DNA of 22,775 nucleotides from JAVXTH01 sp036641395 (GCA_036641395.1 JAVWEY010000027.1:1-22775), one strand, 5' to 3'; counted from the first letter of the stretch, positions 8,077-16,321 are shown. Translations and numbers: made by a program. The notes: generated from the letters alone by a model not told the origin.

Positions 8077-10704
8077 TTAATAATCAACTTCTAATTCATC
8101 CTTCACACTACCTAAACTATTGTTCATAACATGAGTAATCGCATAAGTTCCACTATCTTTCGCTAAGAAAATAATTTTTGTCTTAGTTTGATATGTTTTA
8201 ACACTAAAGACATTTTCTTGATCTTCTCTAAGTACCTGATATTGCTGCTTACTTGATGCATCTTTATCCTTGGTGATAGATACAATTAGGTAGGAATCAA
8301 AATGTTTAATTAATGTATTGTTGATTGAAACCTTTAATGATAAGTAATGATCTATTACACTACCATTTACATCTGATATCTTTTTTAATGCTAACTTATG
8401 AGTGCCTTCAACCCCTCTTTTTAAGGAAAGATTCATACTCATTTCTTTACTTAAATCACTTGCTTTATTTAATAAACGAAGTCCTGAAAAGGATGCTCCA
8501 TCGATACTTTGAACACTTACATCTATGTCTTTCCATGCTTTTTTATAAATTCGATCCAGCTTCCGTATTTGTTCTACTTTTATATTTGGTATTCCATCTT
8601 CATTAATCTTTGTTTGTAAGTTCTTTATAACTTTACGATCTTTCTTAGTAAAATATTTACGATTTTTATTTTTTTGAATCACTTCATTCACTTGATTTAA
8701 CAATACTTCTTGTTTTGCTAATAGTTTATTCTCTTTAATATTAACCTTTAATTTTAATATTTTACCCGCTGTTTCTACCTTCCATGTTGAATGACCTATT
8801 TTATCTAAATTATAATCAATCACCATATCCCCGCTTAGTGCTACGTTATGATGTGAATCATCTTTATATACAACTTGAATCATTCCATCGCTTACATCCA
8901 GTTTATCGCCTTGTAGGTACATAGTTTTAGGCTTCTTAACCCAACGAATCTTATCAACCTTTTTCCAAACAGCTTGATAAGTAGTTTTCTTATTTGCTGC
9001 TTTTATATCCTTATTCCACTTAATAAATTCATAACCATTTCGTTTAGGAATCGTAATCGAAGGAATTGAACCTTTCACTACTTGTAAGGTACAATTATGA
9101 TCCATAGAATCAAATTTACCCTTACCTGCATCAAAATCAATCTTTACATATTTAATCTTATTCTTTAATTTTTGTTTATTTAAGACTGTTTGAATCGATG
9201 CTTCTTCAATATACCCAATATTCTTATTAAAATCATAAGCACCATTATCCGTATTTATAATATTTGGATCACATTGTATTTTATACCAAGATCGATTATC
9301 ATCAATAATTTTATCTAAAATTATAAAACTATAATCGGCCATTTTAACGTCATATAATATATTACTATCCAGGTTCATGTCTTCATAAACAAAAACCGAT
9401 GAAAAGTTATTCTTTATCCCTAAGGTATAAGCATTTAAATCTTTTTCACCTAAATCACGATCAATTAAATACGTATATTGGGTAGCCTTTTCACCCCAAT
9501 ATGGATCCGATGCATAAGATACATTCATTCCACTTTCTTTATTTCCAAAATAACTTCCATGGTACATAAATTTTTCAGGATTTGCATAACTACCCGAAAT
9601 ATAATGTAGAGCATGAGATTGAATACTTTGTCCACGATTAAAATAACGAGCAGCATTTGCTTGCGCATCACTATCAAAAGCCGAATGACCAAATAAATTA
9701 TTCTTAGTATAAGCAATTGCACTTCTGCCATTTGCACTTTCATTTCTCGCAAGTGCCATCATCATTAATGCATTTGCCCCATAAATACTTTGATATTGAA
9801 GAAAAGCATCACCACTATCTAAAAATAAAGATTGATTTAGCCCATCATGAATGCCATTATGGTCTTCATCTATAAAAGTTGTTATTTCTTTATTAATTCC
9901 TAAATCTTGATTTATATACTTATTTAATTCATCACTAGAATAAGTACTAACACTGCGATGAGGTAAATATTGATAATAATTATAATAGGGTTTATTTTTA
10001 TTAATTGAATGATCAAATACACCCTTTCGATAATCATCAATCATCTTTTTATAATCTTTATCTTTATAAAAATATTGTCCATCATAACTATAATAACGTT
10101 GTTTATCTTTCAGATATAAAGGAGCACTTCCTAATGTAATACGCCCATTATAGCCTCGATAAGCATAATCTGTTTTGATGAAATGAATTAGTTCACCCTT
10201 CATAACATAGTAACTTGATATCTCACGATTACTAAGCCACGGAAGTAACTCAATATCTTCGCTTTTCGCAATCCCATTAACATCCGAGATTCTAAACTCA
10301 ATTGTATTATTTTCATAATCACTTGATAAATAAGCAGCATCCACACCATAACAACCATTGGTATAACCATTTTCTCCATTATCACGATTAGTATATTCAA
10401 CATTATAAGTACATTCATTTACTTTCTTAATACTAGCAACACCATATTCCATTACAATATAACGTTGTTTATAATAAATAGCTGCATTACTTGCTTTCTT
10501 TTTTTTCTTTTCATAAGTGTTCCAAGCATCTTTATAATTATCTTTAGTTGCATATTCTTTTAAACTTCCATCTTCTTTAATATTAACAATATGATATTTA
10601 TCATCTTCAATAAAAGTAGTTTGTTTATCACTTGCATATACATTAAATGTACCATTTAAGATAAGGATAAATGATAATACAATTATAATGAGTGTTCTTC
10701 GCAT
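8077..10704 (-). CDS. Secreted multidomain GH73 glucosaminidase (cell-wall hydrolase)
   Basis: An 875-residue exported protein with a signal peptide at residues 1-24 (hydrophobic core LIIIVLSFILILNGTF, likely cut after VYA). The GH73 glucosaminidase domain lies about 300-415 with ALARNESANGRS (catalytic E322) and TKNNLFGHSAFDSD, the usual cleft motif; it should cut GlcNAc-MurNAc bonds in peptidoglycan. Just before it is a calcium-loop-like DEDHNGIHDG (279-288). After it come an SH3-like segment (about 430-500), a Listeria-Bacteroides/InlB-type repeat (518-582), an Ig-like module (585-657), a helical linker and a novel-looking C-terminal beta domain (728-875). No LPXTG anchor is seen. GGAGGG precedes the ATG. 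It is the first gene upstream of the two kinases. Confidence 0.85.
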   Translation of the reverse strand: MRRTLIIIVLSFILILNGTFNVYASDKQTTFIEDDKYHIVNIKEDGSLKEYATKDNYKDAWNTYEKKKKKASNAAIYYKQRYIVMEYGVASIKKVNECTYNVEYTNRDNGENGYTNGCYGVDAAYLSSDYENNTIEFRISDVNGIAKSEDIELLPWLSNREISSYYVMKGELIHFIKTDYAYRGYNGRITLGSAPLYLKDKQRYYSYDGQYFYKDKDYKKMIDDYRKGVFDHSINKNKPYYNYYQYLPHRSVSTYSSDELNKYINQDLGINKEITTFIDEDHNGIHDGLNQSLFLDSGDAFLQYQSIYGANALMMMALARNESANGRSAIAYTKNNLFGHSAFDSDAQANAARYFNRGQSIQSHALHYISGSYANPEKFMYHGSYFGNKESGMNVSYASDPYWGEKATQYTYLIDRDLGEKDLNAYTLGIKNNFSSVFVYEDMNLDSNILYDVKMADYSFIILDKIIDDNRSWYKIQCDPNIINTDNGAYDFNKNIGYIEEASIQTVLNKQKLKNKIKYVKIDFDAGKGKFDSMDHNCTLQVVKGSIPSITIPKRNGYEFIKWNKDIKAANKKTTYQAVWKKVDKIRWVKKPKTMYLQGDKLDVSDGMIQVVYKDDSHHNVALSGDMVIDYNLDKIGHSTWKVETAGKILKLKVNIKENKLLAKQEVLLNQVNEVIQKNKNRKYFTKKDRKVIKNLQTKINEDGIPNIKVEQIRKLDRIYKKAWKDIDVSVQSIDGASFSGLRLLNKASDLSKEMSMNLSLKRGVEGTHKLALKKISDVNGSVIDHYLSLKVSINNTLIKHFDSYLIVSITKDKDASSKQQYQVLREDQENVFSVKTYQTKTKIIFLAKDSGTYAITHVMNNSLGSVKDELEVDY

Positions 10705-10733
10705 GGCGAATCCCTCCGATTTTTATTAAATTA

Positions 10734-10742
10734 ATAATACCA
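10734..10742 (-). promoter_or_regulatory. Extended -10 of the cell-wall hydrolase gene
   Basis: Minus-strand TGG-TATTAT (10742-10734) lies about 30 bp before the ATG at 10704, with GGAGGGA (10717-10711) as ribosome site. No good -35 and no clear LytTR repeat pair were found. Confidence 0.45.
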
Positions 10743-10798
10743 CAAATAGATAAGAATTAAAATTACCTTCCGCCCATTCAATTTGTTTAAAAAATAAA

Positions 10799-10823
10799 AA
10801 ATCAATGCGATTAACATTGATTT
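10799..10823 (-). terminator. deoC terminator
   Basis: AAATCAATG and CATTGATTT (9 bp) enclose a 7-nt loop and are followed on the minus strand by a T-rich run. The stem begins at the deoC stop codon, so deoC and the downstream hydrolase gene are separate transcripts. Confidence 0.85.
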
Positions 10824-11481
10824 ACATAGCATTAATTATATCAATTCCATTACTTGTTCCAATTCTTTCAGCTCCTGCTTCAATGAATTCAAGTGCATCT
10901 TTCAATGTCCTAATTCCACCAGCTGCCTTAACCCTTACTTCATTTCCAACCTGTTGTTTCATTAAGATAACATCTTCAAGTGTTGCACTTCCAGTACCAA
11001 AGCCCGTACTTGTCTTAATAAAATCCGGTTTAACAATTTTCGCTATTTGACATAATCGAATAATCTCTTGTTTGTTTAAATAACAATTCTCAAATATTAC
11101 TTTAGAGATTACATTATATTCACGACAAACATCAACGATCTGTTTCATTTCATCTTTTATATAATCATCATTACCTGCTTTTAATTCCGTTATATTAATT
11201 ACGTAATCTATTTCATCTGCCCCATTTGCAATCGCATCACGTGTTTCAAATACCTTGCTTGCAATTGTCGTTTGACCAAGTGGGAAAGAAATAGCAGCCC
11301 CAACATGTACATCACTGTTTTTAAGTTCTTCCTTACAAAAGGCGCATTGTGTTGAATTAATTGCTACCATTGCAAACCCATAAGTCTTTGCCTCATCACA
11401 GAGACGACGCATATCTTGCTTCGTTGCAAATGGTTTTAAATATGTATGATCTATCATTTTTGCTAATCTTTTCTTATCCAT
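10822..11481 (-). CDS. deoC: Deoxyribose-phosphate aldolase
   Basis: A 219-residue cytoplasmic class I aldolase that splits 2-deoxyribose 5-phosphate into glyceraldehyde 3-phosphate and acetaldehyde in deoxynucleoside breakdown. The TIM-barrel shows the Schiff-base lysine K156 in DFIKTSTGFG, the proton-relay lysine K185 in VKAAGGIR and D92 in ADEIDYVIN, and the length fits the family. Its own promoter, operator and terminator make it a single-gene unit; no deoxynucleoside kinase, phosphorylase or DeoR-type gene lies next to it. AGGAG ends about 8 nt before the ATG. Confidence 0.96.
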   Translation of the reverse strand: MDKKRLAKMIDHTYLKPFATKQDMRRLCDEAKTYGFAMVAINSTQCAFCKEELKNSDVHVGAAISFPLGQTTIASKVFETRDAIANGADEIDYVINITELKAGNDDYIKDEMKQIVDVCREYNVISKVIFENCYLNKQEIIRLCQIAKIVKPDFIKTSTGFGTGSATLEDVILMKQQVGNEVRVKAAGGIRTLKDALEFIEAGAERIGTSNGIDIINAM

Positions 11482-11492
11482 AATCTCACTCC

Positions 11493-11537
11493 TGTCATTT
11501 GTAATGACATTGTATCATTATAATGTAATTCAGTCAA
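11493..11537 (-). promoter_or_regulatory. deoC promoter with operator palindrome
   Basis: Minus-strand TTGACT (11537-11532), a 17-nt spacer and TACAAT (11514-11509) form a good promoter. Immediately downstream, across the expected start site near 11502, is a perfect dyad TGTCATT-TGT-AATGACA (11493-11509), placed where a repressor would block transcription. A second palindrome CATTATAATG (11516-11525) fills the spacer. The repressor is not encoded beside it. Confidence 0.75.
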
Positions 11538-11547
11538 ATAATAAAGT

Positions 11548-12945
11548 TTACGAAACTACCAATTCTTGATTCTTTATTTGCTTACTTAGTTTCTTTAATT
11601 CATAGATCATGAAACATGCTACAACAACACCACTGGTAATATCAGCAATCGGTCCTGCATATAAAATACCTTTCACCCCAAAGAATGTTGGTAACACTAG
11701 AATAAGGGGAATCAATAAGATAAGTTGACGCAGCATTGATAAGATTGAAGCTTTTAATGGTTGTCCGGTTGCTTGGAAATAACTAGTAGCTGTTATTTGA
11801 AAACCTGCCGTAAAGATACCTAACATATATATTTGCATACACTGCTTGGCAAAGTTCGCAAATAACACATCTTGTGATCCAAACACCTGCAATATTTGTT
11901 CTGGAAACATGTAACATAATACCAGTCCAACACACGATACAAAAGTCGCCATACTTGCGGCAATCATATAGGTTTTCATAATTCTCTTTGGTTTGTTTGC
12001 ACCTCGATTAAATCCTAAAATTGGCTGTGCTCCAATTCCAATCCCTATACAAATGGATGTGATAATCATTGATACTTTAGAAACAACCCCCATCGCACTT
12101 AAAGCGACATCGCCACCGACACTGCTCATTGCTCCATAATAGACAAGTGAATTATTCATAATAATTTGCATAATAGTTGCCGATATTTGAATAATGCAAC
12201 TTGAAACGCCTAATGAGAAAACTTTTCTACAAATATTTAAATCTACTTTCATATCCTTTTTTGAAAAACGCATATTTCCTTTTTTAATAAAATAATGGAC
12301 TAAGATAATTGTTGAGATAATTTGTGATGTTATGGTTGCAATTGCAGCACCTCCAACACCCCAATGAAAGACAAAGATATAAATAGGATCGAGAATGGTA
12401 TTTAAAATAGCACCTGCAAGCATACTGTACATAGCAAGTTTTGGTGCTCCATCGGTACGTGCCATATTGGATAAACCAATACCAACTAAATTAAAAGGTG
12501 CACCAATTAAAATAATTGTCGCATAAGTCCTTGAATAATCAATATTCTGAGGTGTTGCACCAAATATATTCAAAATAGGATCAAGAAACAATAATCCAAC
12601 GATTGTTAGAATAATTCCTGCAACTACTAATAAAATAAAAACATTACATAAAGTTTTTGTTGCCTCTTCTTCTCTTTTTTCCCCTAACTTAATCGCAGCA
12701 TAAGAACTTCCTCCAGCCCCTAGCAGCGTTCCAATTGATAGAATAATTGTGACAATTGGAAAACTTACTGTTGTTGCGGCATTTCCTAAATAGCCGACTC
12801 CCTGCCCAATGAAGATTTGATCTACTATATTATATACCGCATTTACCAACATAGAAATTACGGCTGGTACTGCAAACATGATTAACAATCTTGGAATAGA
12901 CCGATACCCTAAGGGATTCATTGACTTCTTAACTACTTCTTGCAT
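11548..12945 (-). CDS. MATE-family multidrug efflux transporter (MepA-like)
   Basis: A 465-residue protein with about 12 transmembrane helices in two MatE halves, expected to expel cationic drugs using a Na+ or H+ gradient. N-terminal MNPLGYRSIPRLLIMFAVPA and VYNIVDQIFIGQGVG are typical of the MepA/DinF side of the family, and GIGAQPILGFNRGANK marks the second half. Its ATG lies inside the end of the marR gene (13-bp overlap), with AAGGGGAG as ribosome site, so it is translated from the same message. Arrangement and family recall the staphylococcal mepR-mepA pair. Substrates cannot be predicted from sequence. Confidence 0.9.
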   Translation of the reverse strand: MQEVVKKSMNPLGYRSIPRLLIMFAVPAVISMLVNAVYNIVDQIFIGQGVGYLGNAATTVSFPIVTIILSIGTLLGAGGSSYAAIKLGEKREEEATKTLCNVFILLVVAGIILTIVGLLFLDPILNIFGATPQNIDYSRTYATIILIGAPFNLVGIGLSNMARTDGAPKLAMYSMLAGAILNTILDPIYIFVFHWGVGGAAIATITSQIISTIILVHYFIKKGNMRFSKKDMKVDLNICRKVFSLGVSSCIIQISATIMQIIMNNSLVYYGAMSSVGGDVALSAMGVVSKVSMIITSICIGIGIGAQPILGFNRGANKPKRIMKTYMIAASMATFVSCVGLVLCYMFPEQILQVFGSQDVLFANFAKQCMQIYMLGIFTAGFQITATSYFQATGQPLKASILSMLRQLILLIPLILVLPTFFGVKGILYAGPIADITSGVVVACFMIYELKKLSKQIKNQELVVS

Positions 12946-13388
12946 ATGCTCCCCTTCTTTCTCTCATTTATATAGGAAAATGCATGGTCTGCCATCTTCT
13001 CTAATTGCTTTTCTAATTGACGTTGTTCTTCGACTTCCAAATCATTGCATAATATATCATTCCATTTTTTCAATACAATTTTTGTTTGTCTTACAACTTC
13101 TTTCCCTTTTGTACTAACATAAAGTTGACTACTTCTTTTGTCTTCTTCTACAAGTTTTCGCTCCACATAACCTAACTCACACAGTTTTGAAATAGCTCTT
13201 GCACATGTTCCTTTATCATAGTGGCCAATCTTCGCAATCTCAAGAGCCGTAATCCCTGGAAACTCATAAATGCGTAACAAAAAGAATTGTTGTCCACTAC
13301 CAATATGATAAGGTGCTAATTCTCGATCAAAATATATATGTGAATTTCGATAGATAATCGATGCTTGTTTATTAATTGAAGTTTGCAT
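12933..13388 (-). CDS. MarR-family transcriptional regulator
   Basis: A 151-residue winged-helix repressor. The core ITALEIAKIGHYDKGTCARAISKLCELGYVER gives the recognition helix, followed by the wing EEDKRSSQLYVSTKGKEV and a C-terminal dimer helix. It most likely represses itself and the overlapping MATE gene, and a ligand of the pump would release it. AGGAGAG lies just upstream of the ATG at 13388, and a perfect 30-bp palindrome lies 10 bp before the ATG. Confidence 0.9.
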   Translation of the reverse strand: MQTSINKQASIIYRNSHIYFDRELAPYHIGSGQQFFLLRIYEFPGITALEIAKIGHYDKGTCARAISKLCELGYVERKLVEEDKRSSQLYVSTKGKEVVRQTKIVLKKWNDILCNDLEVEEQRQLEKQLEKMADHAFSYINERKKGSICKK

Positions 13389-13397
13389 TGTTCTCTC

Positions 13398-13454
13398 CTA
13401 ATATAGTTGCATATGCAACTATATTAGTTTACCATATATACAAAATTGAAACAA
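13398..13454 (-). promoter_or_regulatory. marR-MATE promoter with 30-bp palindromic operator
   Basis: Positions 13398-13427 are a perfect 30-bp palindrome (half-site CTAATATAGTTGCAT), covering the stretch from the -10 box through the expected start and close to the ribosome site. A likely promoter is TTGTTT (13454-13449), a 17-nt spacer and TAAACT (13431-13426), with TGG before the -10. MarR dimers bind such palindromes; binding here would block transcription. Confidence 0.8.
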
Positions 13455-13460
13455 GAAAAA

Positions 13461-13483
13461 AGAACAATAAATTACATTGTTCT
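13461..13483 (-). terminator. Terminator of the GntR regulator gene
   Basis: AGAACAAT / ATTGTTCT (8 bp, 7-nt loop) is followed on the minus strand by a run of six T. It starts exactly at the stop codon of the frame-restored regulator, which supports the gene ending at 13483 and not at the premature stop at 13671. Confidence 0.8.
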
Positions 13484-14285
13484 TAAGATACTTTATTCAA
13501 TTCAAATACATCAGCAACATCATTTTTCTTTTTAAATTCAGATGTAACGATATCTAAATTGATCTTATAGCGATCACTTCGATAATAAGCACGAGAATAT
13601 TCAATTGGTATATCATCTGGTGAAAAACCAATTGTTGTGATACATAAAATCGGTGTTCGATTTTCTATTTTTAATAATTTAGAGAAAAATCATTTGCGGA
13701 AATTGCGATGATAGAACGCTCAACTCTCGCAACTTGATAACCAAATTTTTTCATTTCCTCATAAAGAGATTCCTTTGCGAAATTAGTGTTCACCATTCCC
13801 GGAAATAAATGAGCTGGTATAAATGTTTCTTCATCTAAAAGCGGTTCTCCATTAACAATTCTTAATCGTTCAATACAAATCGTTAAATTATCAGGAAGTA
13901 ATAACTTTCTTCTTACTTCATTTTCACATGTTCCAATTTCACAACGTCGAACAATTGTATGATATGTTGCTTGTACGGATTCCATTTCTTCATGAAATTG
14001 TACTATTTTATCAATTGCCTTTGAATTTATTCTTGGTTTAGAAATGAAAGTTCCTTTCGCCCGATGTCGAACTAAATAACCTTCATGAACAAGTTCACTG
14101 AATGCTTGACGTAAGGTAGGACGTGAAATCGTATAAAACTTGCGTAGTTCCTCTTCACTTGGAACCATATCACCAGCTAAAAGTTCGCCAGAGTTTATTT
14201 TATCAATTAGAAACTGTTTAAATTGATAATATAAAGGAATGGCTGAATTACGGTCAATATTTAGTTGTTCATAGACTTTATCCAT
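13483..14285 (-). pseudogene. GntR/HutC regulator with UTRA domain, broken by a frameshift
   Basis: The first 204 codons encode a GntR winged helix (PLYYQFKQFLIDKINSGEL, PSEEELRKFYTISRPTLRQA, GYLVRHRAKGTFIS) and most of a UTRA ligand-binding domain, then stop at 13671 after ISANDFSLNY. In another frame directly downstream the missing UTRA end continues for about 65 residues (KLLKIENRTPILCI, IEYSRAYYRSDRYK) to a stop at 13483, just at a terminator. Adding one base to the A5 run at 13685-13689 (T5 in the gene) rejoins both parts to about 267 residues, a normal size. It lies behind the sugar-amine operon under its own promoter and was probably its FrlR-like regulator. A real mutation or a sequencing error are both possible. 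Confidence 0.85.
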
Positions 14286-14310
14286 ATATTAATCCTCACT
14301 TCTTTAAATA

Positions 14311-14319
14311 ATTATAGCA
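14311..14319 (-). promoter_or_regulatory. Extended -10 of the GntR regulator
   Basis: Minus-strand TGC-TATAAT (14319-14311) lies 26 bp before the ATG at 14285. The same TATGCTATAAT core precedes the divergent SIS-domain gene (18725 onwards), which hints at related control. No strong -35. Confidence 0.5.
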
Positions 14320-14345
14320 TATATTATACGAATATTTTAAAAAAG

Positions 14346-14382
14346 AATAGCAAATTGAACCACATATTTTCAATTTGCTATT
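14346..14382 (-). terminator. Strong terminator of the sugar-amine operon
   Basis: A perfect 14-bp stem (AATAGCAAATTGAA and its complement) with a 9-nt loop is followed on the minus strand by CTTTTTT. It lies directly after the kinase stop codon and separates the operon from the GntR gene. Confidence 0.92.
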
Positions 14383-14385
14383 TCT

Positions 14386-15237
14386 TTAGATTGCTTGTTT
14401 ATAACCAAAACCACCTTCTAATAAACAATTGCTTGCGGAATACTGTGCACCATCTTTTAAAGCTCTACGAATGGCACTTACTTCCATCCCTTTATGCTTG
14501 CACCATCCCGATTCATAAAAAGATGATAGAAAAGCAGCCAAGAATGAATCACCAGCCCCCATTGTATCAAGCGGCTCAACGTATTCAACATCACCCATAA
14601 AGAACTCTTTACCATTATATAAAACCTGTCCTTCACTACCTCGTGTCACTAATACATAATCGACACCGAGTTGATAAACATGTTTCATAAAGGTTGAAGA
14701 TTGATCAATTGTTAAATCATTAATAGAAAATAAAGCGAAATCAATGTATGGACATATTTTATTTAAATATTCATCATCTCGATATTTCGGCTTCTCTCCA
14801 AAGTCAAAACTGATTATGCTATGACAATCTTTTAATTTAATTATCTCTTCTTCCATCTTCGCATTACAACTACAATGGATGACATCAAATTTAGTAATAT
14901 AATGAACTAAATCATCATTTAAAGTTAATGAACCAGACCAGTTTGTACCTAGATCAACTCCAATAAAACTTCGTTCACCATCAAATACATTTACATCACA
15001 ATATTTACTTGTACTATTTTTAACTATTTCACATCTTGATAAATCAACCTTTAAATCATTAAGAGCACTTTGAATTAAGGCACCACCTGAATCATCCGCT
15101 ATCTTCCCTAAATAAGCAGCATCATATCCTAATTTCGCAATATGAGCTGCGACATTTACCGCATTCCCACCGGGAAACATTTTATTTAAATTACGATAAC
15201 GATCGATAACATTATCACCTAATCCTAAAAATTTCAT
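14386..15237 (-). CDS. frlD: PfkB-family kinase, fructoselysine 6-kinase-like
   Basis: A 283-residue ribokinase-fold enzyme. The opening GLGDNVIDRYRNLNKMFPGGNAVNVA (residues 5-30) is very like the start of FrlD, which phosphorylates fructoselysine at C6 with ATP. The second PfkB signature DTMGAGDSF (224-232) carries the catalytic base D230. It follows the FrlB-like gene by 8 nt and has no recognisable Shine-Dalgarno sequence (only A/T-rich bases precede the ATG), so it probably depends on re-initiation by ribosomes finishing frlB. The FrlD assignment rests on the N-terminus and neighbours; another Amadori-type or amino-sugar substrate is possible. It is odd beside a PTS, which would already phosphorylate its substrate. 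Confidence 0.8.
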   Translation of the reverse strand: MKFLGLGDNVIDRYRNLNKMFPGGNAVNVAAHIAKLGYDAAYLGKIADDSGGALIQSALNDLKVDLSRCEIVKNSTSKYCDVNVFDGERSFIGVDLGTNWSGSLTLNDDLVHYITKFDVIHCSCNAKMEEEIIKLKDCHSIISFDFGEKPKYRDDEYLNKICPYIDFALFSINDLTIDQSSTFMKHVYQLGVDYVLVTRGSEGQVLYNGKEFFMGDVEYVEPLDTMGAGDSFLAAFLSSFYESGWCKHKGMEVSAIRRALKDGAQYSASNCLLEGGFGYKQAI

Positions 15238-15245
15238 AAAAAAAT

Positions 15246-16244
15246 TTAATAATTTACCGTCCGATAATAACGACGAATATCAAGGGAATGATTCGTAACT
15301 ACTTCAATGTTCTTAGAAATACGTTGTAACACTGCATTCATAACAACCGGTGATAATAAACCTCTGAATTCTTTCGAAATACCTGGGTATTCATAATCTG
15401 CACAATCAAATACAGTAACTTTATCACTATAAGTTTCTAAAAACTTTTTAACACGTAAATCAAGTTCACGGGTTTTCCCTTCCGTAACTAGTAAAGTTGC
15501 ACAGACATCTTTTTCAACTAATTCTAAAGTTCCATGAAAGAACTCTGGAGATGTAACAGACTTAGTGCGAATCCACTGACTTTCTTCTAACACACACATA
15601 GCATAAGCGTAACAAATTGGCCAAAGATTACCAGAAGCAACCCAAATATTATAAGGTTCCTTGTAGTATTTTTTCGCATAATCAATGGCTTTTTCATCTG
15701 CTGCTTTACGAACTGATACTAATACAGCAGGTAAGTTTTTTAATTCATCGCCAAATTTTTGATAGTTTGAAAAGAATCCTTTATCATATAAAATACGACC
15801 AATTAATAAATACATAACTAATTCCTGTGGTCTACCCTCTAAATAAATAATACTATGATCACTCATCATTTCAAGTGGTGAATTACTCTTTCCAATAACC
15901 GAAATAATACGAACTCCTTTATCTTTTAATAATTGAGCCGCTTTTAATGTTTCTTTCGTATCTCCAGACTTACTCGCCATAAAAGCAATCGTGTTTTTCT
16001 TTAATTGATTGTGTCCACTTGCAAGTAAATCAGCAGATAACATACGATATACAGGTATATCACTCATCTCATTTACCATATCCCAAAATGGATCCATCAT
16101 TGCCTGTGAGCCACCGCTTGAAGTAAAGAAGATATTATCAAAGCCTTCTTTACAAACCTGATCGGCAATGCCCTCTATTTTATCTCTTTGATTATAAATA
16201 TATGCACCATTTTCTAACATTGTTTTTTCATTAAAATTAATCAT
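15246..16244 (-). CDS. frlB: Double-SIS deglycase, fructoselysine-6-phosphate deglycase-like
   Basis: A 332-residue cytoplasmic enzyme of the FrlB/GfrF group, which splits fructoselysine 6-phosphate into glucose 6-phosphate and lysine. Two sugar-phosphate isomerase (SIS) domains are seen, with phosphate-binding TSSGGSQA (41-48) and SKSGDTKET (91-99). The segment SPEFFHGTLELVE (E234, H237) matches the active-site GEFRHGPLEIVE of FrlB, and the C-terminus DIRRYYRTVNY matches the FrlB tail. The frame is open to 16304, but AAGGAGG (16256-16250) places the start at 16244; the longer version would include an intercistronic hairpin. Part of the PTS operon and followed closely by the FrlD-like kinase. 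Confidence 0.83.
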   Translation of the reverse strand: MINFNEKTMLENGAYIYNQRDKIEGIADQVCKEGFDNIFFTSSGGSQAMMDPFWDMVNEMSDIPVYRMLSADLLASGHNQLKKNTIAFMASKSGDTKETLKAAQLLKDKGVRIISVIGKSNSPLEMMSDHSIIYLEGRPQELVMYLLIGRILYDKGFFSNYQKFGDELKNLPAVLVSVRKAADEKAIDYAKKYYKEPYNIWVASGNLWPICYAYAMCVLEESQWIRTKSVTSPEFFHGTLELVEKDVCATLLVTEGKTRELDLRVKKFLETYSDKVTVFDCADYEYPGISKEFRGLLSPVVMNAVLQRISKNIEVVTNHSLDIRRYYRTVNY

Positions 16245-16268
16245 TCTTTCCTCCTTCATATAAAGAAA

Positions 16269-16302
16269 GCCCCTTAAGCTATAGCATACAAGCAAAAGGG
16301 GC
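16269..16302 (-). terminator. Intercistronic hairpin between EIID and frlB
   Basis: GCCCCTT (16269-16275) pairs with AAGGGGC (16296-16302), with further GCT/AGC pairing inside, and is followed on the minus strand by TTTCTTTAT. It may be a leaky terminator or an RNA-stabilising 3' end that lets PTS genes be expressed more than the enzymes downstream. Confidence 0.6.
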
Positions 16303-16321
16303 ATCTATTAATTCTTAATTT

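Noticed and set aside
8325..8606. Plus-strand 93-codon frame inside the GH73 gene
   Set aside because: It is antisense to conserved coding sequence, has a low-complexity L/Y/H-rich product and no ribosome site; a shadow.
10805..11050. Plus-strand 81-codon frame opposite deoC
   Set aside because: It covers the deoC active-site codons on the other strand and the deoC terminator; no ribosome site.
14265..14600. Plus-strand 111-codon frame across the GntR/kinase gap
   Set aside because: It crosses the strong terminator and the ends of two genes; the product is biased to N, I, Y and H and has no similarity.
16245..16304. Longer FrlB start at 16304
   Set aside because: The extra 20 residues read through the intercistronic hairpin and lack family similarity; AAGGAGG sits before 16244.
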